Shown here piece after piece: positions 1-10,540 of a stretch of 64,000 nt of DNA (positions are counted from its first letter, which is position 1; the number at the start of each line of letters is the position of its first letter). The notes beneath the pieces are model-generated. The model was not told the DNA's origin and ran no database searches. It was given only the letters and a program-made list of their open reading frames with translations. Origin of the DNA: Fratercula arctica (lineage: Eukaryota; Chordata; Aves; Charadriiformes; Alcidae); assembly GCA_947846985.1 (NCBI GenBank), contig CANTUZ010000025.1, positions 17,916,100-17,980,099 of the forward strand, in the 5' to 3' direction. The position numbers were made by a program, and so were the translations under genes.

Positions 1-2125
1 TCGTTTGCCACGATTCCTTTCCCCAGTACAGACTTACCTGCACTGGAGCTGGTCTCCTCGGGGAGTCACTGTTGGCGTGTTTACGCCTCGTTTACATCTG
101 CCACCAGGGATGCTGGCTCCACCCCACGCCTCCTGAGCTATCACCACTCCCCCAGAATTGCCAGGTACCAGCCCGGGGTGGCCGCTTTTGCTGGCTTTGA
201 AAAGCCTCAAAAACGAGCATATTGCCGGCCTTGTTTTGCCGCGAGTCCCTTCCCAAGTACAGACTTACCTGCACTGGAGCTGATCTCCTCGGGGAGTTTA
301 CGCCTCCTTTAAAACTGCCACCGGGGGTCCTCGCTCCACCTCACTCCTCCTCAGCTGTCACCACCCCCCCGGAAGTGCCGGGTACTGGCCCGGGCTGGCC
401 GCTTTTCCTGGCTTTAAAAGGAGTCAAAAAACAGACCCTTGCCGGCCTTTTTGTTCCGCGATTCCCTTCCTCAGTACAGACTTAGATGCACAGGAGCTGG
501 CCTCCTCGGCGAGTGAACCGTGGCATGTTTACGCCTCCTTTAAATCTGTCACCGGGGGTGCTGTCTGCACCCCAATCCTGCCCAGCTGTCACCACCCCCA
601 CAGAAGTGTCAGGTACCAGGCCGGGCTGGCTGCTTCTCCTGGCTTTAACAAGTGTCAAACACGAGCCCCTTGTCAGCCTTGTTTTCCCGCGATTCCCTTC
701 CCCAGTACAGACTTACCTGCACTGGAAATGGTCTCCTGGGCAAGTGACTGGTGGCACGTTTACACCTCCTTTAAATCTGCCACCGGGGGGTGATTCCTCC
801 GCCCCCACTCCTCCACAGCTGTCACCGCCCCCATGAAATGACAGGTACCAGACCAGGGTGGCCGCTTTTGCTGGCTTTGAAAAGCCTCAAAAACGAGCCC
901 CTTGCCGGCCTTGGTTTGACAGGATTCCCTTCCCCAGTACAGACTTACCTGCACTGGAGCTGGTCTCCTCAGCGAGTGACCATTGGCGCGTTTATGCCTC
1001 GTGTAAATCTGCCACCAGGGGTGCTGGCTCCGCCCCACTCCTCCTCAGCAGTCACCACCCCCATGAAGTGCCAGGTACCGGCCGAGGCTGGACGTTTTTC
1101 CAGGCTTTAAAAACGCTCAGAAACGAGCGCCTTACTAGCCATTTTGTGCCACGATTCCCTTCCTCAAAACAGACTTACCGGCACCGGAGCTGGCCTCCTC
1201 GGGGAGTGACCATTGGCGTGTTTACGCCTCCTCTAAATCTGTCACAGGGAGTGCTGTCTGCACCCCAATCCTGCCCAGCTGTCACCACCCCCAAAGAAGT
1301 GTCAGGTACCAGCCCGGGCTGGCCGCGTCTCCTGGCTTTAACAAGTCTCAAACACGAGCCCCTTGCCGGCCTTGTTGTTCCATGAGTGCCTTCCCCAGTA
1401 CAGACTTACATGCACTGGAGCTGATCTCCTCAGCGAGTGACCATTGGCTCATTTCCGCCTCGGTTAAATCTGCCACTAGGGGTGCTGGCTCCACCCCACT
1501 CCTCCTCAGCTGTCACCACCCCCATGAAATGCCAGGTGTCGGAGTGGGAGACGGACCCGGAGTAACGATGAAGTCTCAATATGAATATGATCATTCTCCC
1601 TTTATTCAAGTTTTCACAGCATTTTTATAGACAGGCAATAAAGCACGCACTAGCAACAGCTATATGATTGGGTTACAACCTATGTTACATGATTAAAGCA
1701 ATTAATTCATTGGTACACGTCTTGTGTCCACGCACTGCTACGCAGCACAGCTTCTTCGTCTATTCACGGATGTAGTTCTGCTTTTCTCTTGTTACTCAAC
1801 TTGTTACTTCTGTTTTTGAAGAGCTTCAAGGAGAGTTCACGGTCACATTCAGGCCTGTAGCTAAGGCTTCTCCTCTAGGCTCATGTCAAAGGCTGGATTG
1901 TTCATCGCAATCAGATCATGTCCCTTCTCACTCAACCATTCTTCCACAGCCAGGTACCGGACCGGGATGGCCGCTTTTGCTGGCTTTGAAAAGCCTCAAG
2001 AACGAGCCCCTTGCCGGCCTTGTTTTGCCACGAGTGCCTTCCCCAGTACAGACTTACCTGCACTGGAGCTGGTCTCCTCGGGGAGTGACCATTGGCACGT
2101 TTACACCTCATTTAACTCTGCCACT
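1..2125. repeat. First copy of a 3.4-kb higher-order duplication within the satellite
   Basis: This block is almost base-for-base identical to 3404-5526 at an offset of 3401-3403. I see only single-base differences in homopolymers: five C versus four near 812, and five T versus four in the LTR near 1622. Identity stops at about 2125, where the two copies continue into different monomer variants. With an offset of about 3402 and a right break at 2125, the simplest reading is a tandem duplication whose copy 1 begins left of the window and whose copy 2 spans about 2126-5527. Confidence 0.9.
1537..1948 (-). mobile_element. Solo LTR (class II/alpharetrovirus-like) inside the satellite, copy 1
   Basis: On the minus strand it begins TGTGGAAGAATGG and ends ACTCCGACA. 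It is flanked by the exact 6-bp duplication GCCAGG (1531-1536 and 1949-1954), which is part of the satellite consensus, so the empty site is clear. Minus-strand TATAAAAAT (1621-1629) lies only about 20 bp from AATAAA (1601-1606), the compact U3-R arrangement typical of alpharetrovirus-like LTRs. No internal retroviral sequence remains, so this is a solo LTR left by LTR-LTR recombination. Length is 412 bp. Confidence 0.93.
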
Positions 2126-3403
2126 GGGGGTGCTTCCTCCGCCCCACTCCTCCTCAGCAGTCACCACCCCCATGAAGTGCCAGGTACCGGCCGAGGCTGG
2201 ACGTTTTTCCGGGCTTTAAAAACGCTCAGAAACGAGCGCCTTACTAGCCATTTTGTGCCACAATTCCCTTCCTCAAAACAGACTTACCTGCACTGGAGAA
2301 GGCCCCCTCCGCGAGTGACCCTTGGCGCGTTTACACCTCCTTTAAATCTCCAACCGGGGGTTCTGGTTCCGCCCCACTCCTCCTCAGCTACCAACACACC
2401 CCTGATAGTGCCAGGTACTGGCCCAGGCTGTCTGCTTTTTCTGGCTTTAACAAGACTCAAAAAAGAGCCCCTTGCCGGCCTTGTTTTGCCACAAATCCCT
2501 TCCCCAGTACAGACTTACCTGCACTGGAGCTGGTCTCCTCAGCGAGTGACCATTGGCGCATTTACACCTCCTTTAAATCTGCCACGAGGGGTGCTGGCTC
2601 CGCCCCACTCCTCCACAGCTGTCACCACCCCCCCGGAAGTGCCAGGTACCAGGCCAGGCTGGCCGCTTTTCCTGGCTTTGAAAAGCCTCAAAAACGAGGG
2701 CCCTGCCAGCCTTATTTTCCCGCAATTCCCTTCCTCAGTACAGACTTACCTGCACTGGAGCTGGTCTTCTTCGGGACTGATCTTTGGCACTTTTATGCCT
2801 CGTTTGAATCTCCCCCCGGGGGTGCTGGCTCCGCCCCACTCCTCCTCAGCAGTCACCACCCCCATGAAGTGCCAGGTACCAGCCGAGGCTGGACGTTTTT
2901 CCAGGCTTTAAAAACGCTCAGAAACGAGCGCCTTACTGGCCTTTTTGTGCCACAATTCCCTTCCTCAAAACAGACTTACCGGCACCGGAGCTGGCCTCCT
3001 CGAGGAGTGACCATTGGCGTGTTTACGCCTCCTCTAAATCTGTCACCGGGGGTGCTGTCTGCACCCCAATCCTGCCCAGCTGTCACCACCCCCAAAGAAG
3101 TGCCAGGTACCAGGGCGGGCTGGCCGCGTCTCCTGGCTTTAACAAGTCTCAAACACGAGCCCCTTGCCGGCCTTTTTGTTCCACGAGTGCCTTCTCCAGT
3201 ACAGAATTACCTGCGCTGGAGCTGGTCTCTTCGGCAAGTGATTGTAAATGAGGTGTAAACACACCAACACGTGCCACCAGGGGTGCTGGTTCCGCCCCAC
3301 TCCTCCTCAGCTGTCACCACCCCCATGAAATGCCAGGTACCATACCAGGGTGGCCGCTTCTCCTGGCTTTAAAAACCCTCAAAAATGAGCCCCTTGCCAG
3401 CCT

Positions 3404-5526
3404 TCGTTTGCCACGATTCCTTTCCCCAGTACAGACTTACCTGCACTGGAGCTGGTCTCCTCGGGGAGTCACTGTTGGCGTGTTTACGCCTCGTTTACAT
3501 CTGCCACCAGGGATGCTGGCTCCACCCCACGCCTCCTGAGCTATCACCACTCCCCCAGAATTGCCAGGTACCAGCCCGGGGTGGCCGCTTTTGCTGGCTT
3601 TGAAAAGCCTCAAAAACGAGCATATTGCCGGCCTTGTTTTGCCGCGAGTCCCTTCCCAAGTACAGACTTACCTGCACTGGAGCTGATCTCCTCGGGGAGT
3701 TTACGCCTCCTTTAAAACTGCCACCGGGGGTCCTCGCTCCACCTCACTCCTCCTCAGCTGTCACCACCCCCCCGGAAGTGCCGGGTACTGGCCCGGGCTG
3801 GCCGCTTTTCCTGGCTTTAAAAGGAGTCAAAAAACAGACCCTTGCCGGCCTTTTTGTTCCGCGATTCCCTTCCTCAGTACAGACTTAGATGCACAGGAGC
3901 TGGCCTCCTCGGCGAGTGAACCGTGGCATGTTTACGCCTCCTTTAAATCTGTCACCGGGGGTGCTGTCTGCACCCCAATCCTGCCCAGCTGTCACCACCC
4001 CCACAGAAGTGTCAGGTACCAGGCCGGGCTGGCTGCTTCTCCTGGCTTTAACAAGTGTCAAACACGAGCCCCTTGTCAGCCTTGTTTTCCCGCGATTCCC
4101 TTCCCCAGTACAGACTTACCTGCACTGGAAATGGTCTCCTGGGCAAGTGACTGGTGGCACGTTTACACCTCCTTTAAATCTGCCACCGGGGGGTGATTCC
4201 TCCGCCCCACTCCTCCACAGCTGTCACCGCCCCCATGAAATGACAGGTACCAGACCAGGGTGGCCGCTTTTGCTGGCTTTGAAAAGCCTCAAAAACGAGC
4301 CCCTTGCCGGCCTTGGTTTGACAGGATTCCCTTCCCCAGTACAGACTTACCTGCACTGGAGCTGGTCTCCTCAGCGAGTGACCATTGGCGCGTTTATGCC
4401 TCGTGTAAATCTGCCACCAGGGGTGCTGGCTCCGCCCCACTCCTCCTCAGCAGTCACCACCCCCATGAAGTGCCAGGTACCGGCCGAGGCTGGACGTTTT
4501 TCCAGGCTTTAAAAACGCTCAGAAACGAGCGCCTTACTAGCCATTTTGTGCCACGATTCCCTTCCTCAAAACAGACTTACCGGCACCGGAGCTGGCCTCC
4601 TCGGGGAGTGACCATTGGCGTGTTTACGCCTCCTCTAAATCTGTCACAGGGAGTGCTGTCTGCACCCCAATCCTGCCCAGCTGTCACCACCCCCAAAGAA
4701 GTGTCAGGTACCAGCCCGGGCTGGCCGCGTCTCCTGGCTTTAACAAGTCTCAAACACGAGCCCCTTGCCGGCCTTGTTGTTCCATGAGTGCCTTCCCCAG
4801 TACAGACTTACATGCACTGGAGCTGATCTCCTCAGCGAGTGACCATTGGCTCATTTCCGCCTCGGTTAAATCTGCCACTAGGGGTGCTGGCTCCACCCCA
4901 CTCCTCCTCAGCTGTCACCACCCCCATGAAATGCCAGGTGTCGGAGTGGGAGACGGACCCGGAGTAACGATGAAGTCTCAATATGAATATGATCATTCTC
5001 CCTTTATTCAAGTTTTCACAGCATTTTATAGACAGGCAATAAAGCACGCACTAGCAACAGCTATATGATTGGGTTACAACCTATGTTACATGATTAAAGC
5101 AATTAATTCATTGGTACACGTCTTGTGTCCACGCACTGCTACGCAGCACAGCTTCTTCGTCTATTCACGGATGTAGTTCTGCTTTTCTCTTGTTACTCAA
5201 CTTGTTACTTCTGTTTTTGAAGAGCTTCAAGGAGAGTTCACGGTCACATTCAGGCCTGTAGCTAAGGCTTCTCCTCTAGGCTCATGTCAAAGGCTGGATT
5301 GTTCATCGCAATCAGATCATGTCCCTTCTCACTCAACCATTCTTCCACAGCCAGGTACCGGACCGGGATGGCCGCTTTTGCTGGCTTTGAAAAGCCTCAA
5401 GAACGAGCCCCTTGCCGGCCTTGTTTTGCCACGAGTGCCTTCCCCAGTACAGACTTACCTGCACTGGAGCTGGTCTCCTCGGGGAGTGACCATTGGCACG
5501 TTTACACCTCATTTAACTCTGCCACT
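3404..5526. repeat. Second copy of the 3.4-kb higher-order satellite duplication
   Basis: This is the near-identical counterpart of 1-2125, including the solo LTR and its target duplications. After 5526 the sequence continues as other satellite monomers (for example TAGGGGTGCTGGCTCC where copy 1 has TGGGGGTGCTTCCTCC). Confidence 0.9.
4939..5349 (-). mobile_element. Solo LTR inside the satellite, copy 2 (duplicated, not a second insertion)
   Basis: It has the same LTR ends and the same GCCAGG flanks (4933-4938 and 5350-5355) as the element at 1537-1948, and differs by one T in a T-run (411 versus 412 bp). Because the site, orientation and surrounding variant monomers are shared, it arose by duplication of the satellite block. 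Confidence 0.93.
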
Positions 5527-7249
5527 AGGGGTGCTGGCTCCACCCCACTCCTCCTCAGCTGTCACCACCCCCCCGGAAGTGCCAGGTACCGGGCCAGGCT
5601 GTCCGCTTTTCCTGGCTTTGAAAAGCCTGAAAAACGAGCGCCATGCCAGCCTTGTTTTCCCGCAATTCCCTTCCCCAGTACAGACTTACCTGCACTGGAG
5701 CTGGTCTCCTCGGGGAGTGACCATTGGCATGTTTATGCCTCCTTTAAATCTGTCACAGGGGGTGCTGTCTGCACCCCAATCCTGCCCAGCTGTCACCACC
5801 CCCCAGAAGTGCCAGGTACCAGGGCAGGCTGTCCGCGTCTCCTAGCTTTAAAAAGCCTCAAAAACAAGCGCCATGCCAGCCTTGTTTTCCCACAATTCCC
5901 TTCCCCAGTACAGACTTACCTGCACTGTAAATGGTCTCCTGGGCGAGTGAGTGTTGGTATGTTTACGCCTCCTTTAAATCTGCCACTGGGGGTGCTGGCT
6001 CCACCCCACTCCTCCTCAACTGCCACCACACCCCTGTAAGTGCCAGGCACTAGCCCGGGCTGGCCTGTTTTCCTGGCTTTAAAAAGCCTTAAAAGCGAGC
6101 ACCATGCCGGTCTTGGTTTGCAGTAATTCCCTTCCCCAGTACAGACTTACCTGCACTGGAGCCAATCTCCTCAGCGAGTGACCATTTGCGCCTTTAGGCC
6201 TCCTTTAAATCTCCCACCAGGTGTGCTGGCTCCTCCCCACCCCTCCTCAGCTGCCACCACACCCCTGGTAGTGCAAGGTACCGGACTGGGGTGGCAGCTT
6301 TTACTGGCTTTGAAAAGCCTCAAAAACGGGACCCTTGCCAGCCTTTTTGTGCCACGGTTCCCTTCCCCAGTACAGCCTTACCTGCACTGGAGATGGTCTC
6401 CTTGGTGAATGACAGTTGGCCCGTTTATGCCTCGTGTAAATCTGCCACCAGGGGTGCTGGCTCCGCCCCACTCCTCCTCAGCTGTCACCACCACCCTGGA
6501 AGCGCCGGATACCAGGCTGGTCTGGCAGCTTTTCCTGGCTTTACAAAGCCTCACAAACAAGCCTCTTGCCGGCCTTGTTTTGCCGAGATTCCTTTCACCA
6601 GTGCAGATTTACCTCCACTGGATATGCTCTCCTCGGGGAGTGACCTTTGGGCTGTTTACGCCTCCTTTTAATCTGCCACCTGGGGTGCTTACTCTGCCCC
6701 ACTCCTCCTCAGCTGTCGCCACCCCCCCGGAAGTGCCGGGTGCTGGCCCGGGCTGGCCGCTTTTCCTGGCTTTAAAAAGCCTCAAAAACCAGCACCTTGC
6801 TGGCCTTGTTTTGCCGCGATTCTTTTCCCCAGTACAGAATTACCTGCACTGGAGCTGGTCTCCACGGCAAGTGACACTTGGTGCATTTATGCCTCATTTC
6901 TATCTCCCACCGGGGGTGCTTACTCCACCCCACTCCTCCTCAGCTGCCACCACACCCCTGCACCCCTGCAAGTGTTGGGTACCGAGCCGTTCTGGCCGAT
7001 TTTCCTGGATTTACAAAGTCTCACAAACGAGCCCCTCACTGGCCTTGTTTTCCTGCAATTCCCTTCCTCAGTACAGACTTACCTGCACTGGAGATGATCT
7101 CCTGGGTGAGTGAGCCTTGGCATGTTTACGCCTCGTTTAAATCTGCCACCAGGGGTGCTTACTCCCCCCCACTCCTCCTCAGCTGTTACCACCCCCCAGA
7201 ATTGCCAGGTACTGTCCTGGGCTGGCCGCTTCTCCTGGCTTTAGAAAGC

Positions 7250-7414
7250 TGTCCTTGTTCTGGCAGGGATAGGGTAAATTCTCCCCAAGACATGGGTATT
7301 CCATGCCATGTGAGCTATCCCCACCCTCAGCTGCTGGGGGAGGGGGCAGGAAGTCAACGCTTGGAGCAGGCTGGAGCGTCCTGTGTCCGGTTGGTGAGCG
7401 GTGGGGAGCGGCGG
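7250..7414 (+). repeat. Truncated, diverged 5' LTR remnant of ERV-A
   Basis: It begins TGTCCTTGTTCTGGCAGGG, matching the TGTCCTGGTTCCGGCAGGG start of the ERV-A 3' LTR and the ERV-B LTRs, then shares TATTCCATGCCATGTGAGC. It differs by an extra stretch after GGGTAAATTCTCCCC and by CTCAGCTGCTGGGGG where the others have CTGAGATTAAAAGG. It stops at GGGGAGCGGCGG and joins gag directly. Compared with ERV-B about 635 bp are missing: the rest of the LTR, the primer binding site, the leader and the first ~110 Gag codons. Confidence 0.85.
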
Positions 7415-8974
7415 AATTTTCAATACCCTTGAGATGCTCAAACCAGCATGTTCCTAGTGTTATGTCTGCTGAATGTGTTCCAGGTCTTGTTTAGGGTTAA
7501 ACGACTATTTAAGACTACCACCCAGAGATCTGCTCCGAGGCTGGATAGTCAGGGGTGGCATGGCATGCGGGAGAACATGGGCAGGTACCTAGAGAACTTC
7601 TCACCTCCAATGGTCTGAGACTTCACCCCTGAACAATTCCAGGACCCTGATAGAGTAGTAGAATATCTGAAGGGAAAATGCTGTGGTTATTCTAGAGAGG
7701 TACAACTCACCGCACTGTGCTGGGCCCTGGCCAGTATCTACCAGGCACTGCTCAGTGCTATGCAGCATCCTCAGGGGAAAGAGACAGAGACCAGACCAAC
7801 AGACACTGCGGCTACTGCGACCCCTGTGACAGACACTGCAGCTAGTGCAGACACGGTGACAGCCACTGCTGCTGAACCAGGGAACCAACCCGTGCCAGTA
7901 TCCGTTGCCCCCATACAAAAGAAGAAGTACACAAAGAAATCAGGTCGCTTAGTAAGAGATGACGATGAACCAGGGCCATCACAAGGACAGGAGGAAGAGG
8001 CAGAACCAGAGATAATTACCTGATCCCTGTCCTTGAGTGAGCTGTGGGATATGCGAAAAGATTTTAGCGGACTTTCAGGCGAGCACATTGTCACCTGGCT
8101 GCTTCGGTGTTGGGATAACGGGGCCAGAAGCCTGGAATTAGAGGGTAGGGAAGCCAGGCAGTTGGGATCCCTGTGTAGGGAAGGCGGCATTGACAAGGCC
8201 ATTGGAAAGAAGACCCAAGCCCTCAGCCTCTGGAAACGACTCCTGTCAGGCGTGAGGGAGAGGTACCCCTTCAGTGAAGATGTTGTATGTCACCCAAGCA
8301 AGTGGACCACCATGGAAAGAGGTATCCAGTACCTGAGAGAATTAGCCGTGTGGGAGATGATTTATTATGACTTGGACAATGCAGACTTACCCACAGACCC
8401 TGATGAGGTGCACTGCACGAGGCCCATGTGGTGGAAGTTTGTACGGAGCGCACCATCGTCATATGCCAACTCACTGACAGTAATGGAATGGAAAGGCGAA
8501 GAGGGACCAACGGTGGATGAGGTGGCTGGCCGGCTCCAGCGATATGAAGAAAGCCTCTCTTCCCCCCTTGTCTCAGCTGTGGAGAAACTGTCCCGGAAGG
8601 TCCAGTAACTTGAAGAGAATATATCCTACTCCCCACCTGTACGGGCCAGCATCTCAGCTATTAGGAGCAGGCATTTCCCCACTCATGAGAGAGAGTACAC
8701 CCCACGAGGCACCCTCTGGTTCTCCCTGCGTGACCACGGAGAGGACATGAGGAAGTGGGATGGACAACCTACTTGGATCCTGCAGAAATGGGTACAGGAG
8801 TTGCAAGGAAGGACAACCACAAAAGGAGATCCCTCCAGGAAAAGTGCGGCCCCAGTTTCCAGCGGGCAGTTCCCCAGACAGAGCAGAAGGCCTGATCTTG
8901 CTTCTGATCCTCTTGAAGGAACCTCCAAGTCATTTCTGCAAGAAGTGAGTACCGGATGCCATGACCAGTATTAG
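7415..8974 (+). pseudogene. gag: ERV-A gag (5'-truncated, several stops)
   Basis: It is in one frame with ERV-B gag (31481-33049) and very similar to it. It lacks the N-terminal hydrophobic part. In-frame stops include TGA near 7430 and 7616 (TGG to TGA), TGA at 8021-8023 (CGA in ERV-B) and TAA at 8606-8608 (CAA in ERV-B); there is also a 9-bp in-frame deletion near 8698. A Thr/Ala-rich spacer (about 7800-7870) and a basic-then-acidic stretch (KKKYTKKSGR...DDDEPGPSQ) precede the capsid-like region. No CCHC zinc knuckle is present. It ends at the UAG (8972-8974) that separates gag from pol. Its role was capsid formation; it can no longer make full-length protein. Confidence 0.85.
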
Positions 8975-9002
8975 AGGGGCCCTGCCTCCAGCCAGGTGGA
9001 GG
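8972..9002 (+). promoter_or_regulatory. gag-pol UAG with downstream hairpin (ERV-A copy)
   Basis: TAG at 8972-8974 is followed by AGGGGCCCTG and then CCTCCA/TGGAGG, a 6-bp perfect stem with loop GCCAGG. Gag and pol share one frame across it. The arrangement is identical in ERV-B (33047-33077). Stop-codon readthrough is inferred from this layout. Confidence 0.6.
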
Positions 9003-10540
9003 AAAGGGACAACCGGGTTTATTGGACAGTGTGGATTCGATGGCCTGGCACATCAGACCCACAGGAGTATAAGGCTCTAGTGGACACAGGAGCACAGCGC
9101 ACTCTGATACCATCAAGCTATAGAGGGGCAGAACCCATTTGTATTTCTGGGGTCACAGGGGGATCCCAAGAGTTGACTGTACTGGAGGCTGAAGTGAGCC
9201 TAACTGGGAATGAGTGGCAAAAGCATCCCATTGTGACTGGCCCAGAGGCTCCATCCATCCTTGGTATAGATTACCTCAGGAGAGGGTATTTTAAGGACCC
9301 AAAGGGGTATCGGTGGGCCTTTGGCATAGCTGCCTTGGAGACGGAGGAAGTTAAACAGTTGTCTACCTTGCCTGGTCTCTCGGAGGACTCTTCTGTTGTG
9401 GGGTTGTTGAGGGTCGAAGAACAGCAGGTGCCGATTGCTACCACAACGGTGCATCGGCGGCAATATCGCACTAACCGAGACTCTCTGATTCCCATCCATA
9501 AGCTGATTCGTCAACTAGAGGTTCAAGGAGTGATCAGCAAGACTCGCTCACCTTCTAACAGTCCCATATGGCCGGTGCAAAAATCCAATGGAGAGTGGAG
9601 GCTAACTGTAGACTATCGTGGCCTGAATGAAGTCACGCCACCGCTGAGCGCTGCTGTGCCGGACATGCTAGAACTCCAGTATGAACTGGAGTCAAAGGCA
9701 GCCAAGTGGTATGCCACGATTGATATAGCGAATGCATTTTTCTCAGTCCCTTTGGCAGCAGAGTGCAGGCCACAGTTTGCTTTCACTTGGAGGGGCATCC
9801 AGTACACCTGGAATCGACTGCCCCAGGGGTGGAAACACAGCCCCACCATTTGCCATGGACTGATCCAGACTGCACTGGAACAGGGTGAAGCTCCAGAACA
9901 TCTGCAGTACGTTGATGACATCATTGTATGGGGAAACACAGCCGAAGAAGTTTTTGAGAAAGGGGATAAAATAGTCCGAATCCTTCTGAAAGCTGGTTTT
10001 GCCATAAAACGAAGTAAGGTCAAGGGACCTGCACAGGAGATCCAGTTCTTAGGAATAAAATGGCAAGATGGACGCCGCCAGATCCCAATGGATGTGATCA
10101 ACAAAATAGCAGCTATGTCTCCACCAACTAGCAAAAAGGAAACACAAGCTTTCTTAGGCATTGTGGGTTTTTGGAGGATGCATATCCCAGATTACAGTCT
10201 GATTGTAAGCCCTCTGTATCAAGTAACCCAGAAGAAGAACGGTTTTAAATGGGGTCCTGAGCAACGACAAGCTTTTGAACAAATCAAACAGGAAATAGTC
10301 CATGCAGTGGCCCTGGGGCCAGTCCGGGCAGGACAAGATGTTAAAAACATGCTCTACACCGCAGCCGGGGAGAACGGCCCTACCTGGAGCCCCTGGCAGA
10401 AGGGACCAGGGGAGACCCGAGGTCGACCCCTAGGGTTTTGGAGTCGGGGATACAGAGGATCTGAAGCCCGCTACACTCCAACAGAAAAGAAGATATTGGC
10501 AGCATATGAAGGGGTTCAAGCTGCTTCGGAGGCGGTTGGT
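8975..10540 (+). pseudogene. pol: ERV-A pol, 5' part (protease, reverse transcriptase, start of RNase H)
   Basis: The frame is open from the gag UAG to the ERV-E insertion with no stop. Protease: VDTGAQRTLIPS, with the catalytic DTGA. Reverse transcriptase: LTVDYRGLNEVTPPL, IDIANAFFS, RLPQGWKHSPTICHGL and the active site QYVDDI (about 9905-9925), then FLGIKWQDG and the connection domain. The LPQG..HSPTICHGL and ANAFF motifs resemble ERVL-class Pol. It is in the same frame as gag, so expression by stop-codon readthrough is implied. It is broken after TSD GTTGGT at 10535-10540 by ERV-E and resumes at 18168. Confidence 0.9.

Larger units (their letters stand above)
1..7249 (-). repeat. Tandem satellite array, 230-231 bp monomer, derived from or related to the CR1 5' UTR
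   Basis: The motif GCCAGGTACC recurs at near-constant spacing (GGTAC at about 164, 380, 612, 844, 1074, 1305, 1953, 2183, 2414, 2645, 2875, 3106, 3336, 3567 and onward), giving a 230/231-bp period and roughly 28 monomers once two inserted LTRs are discounted. Each unit carries GGCTTTAAAAAGCC (a short inverted repeat), CCAGTACAGACTTACCTGCACTGGAG and GAGTGACCATTGG in fixed order. One shortened unit (217 bp) lacks the GACCATTGGCG segment near 290. Units right of about 5530 are more diverged. The left edge lies outside the window; the right edge stops mid-monomer at the ERV-A LTR. The same monomer forms the outer ~230 bp of the full-length CR1 at 23516-23743, so the array is in CR1-minus orientation. 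It is not coding: long ORFs arise because 231 is divisible by three. Confidence 0.93.

Noticed and set aside
1883..2911. 342-codon ORF and other long ORFs in the satellite (e.g. 3889-4512)
   Set aside because: They are 77-residue periodic translations of the 231-bp monomer; frames break whenever a 230-bp unit occurs. Similar ORFs appear on both strands, and no start is conserved.
1..7249. Satellite as a CRISPR-like or minisatellite gene array
   Set aside because: The units are head-to-tail and contiguous without unique spacers, and the context is eukaryotic.
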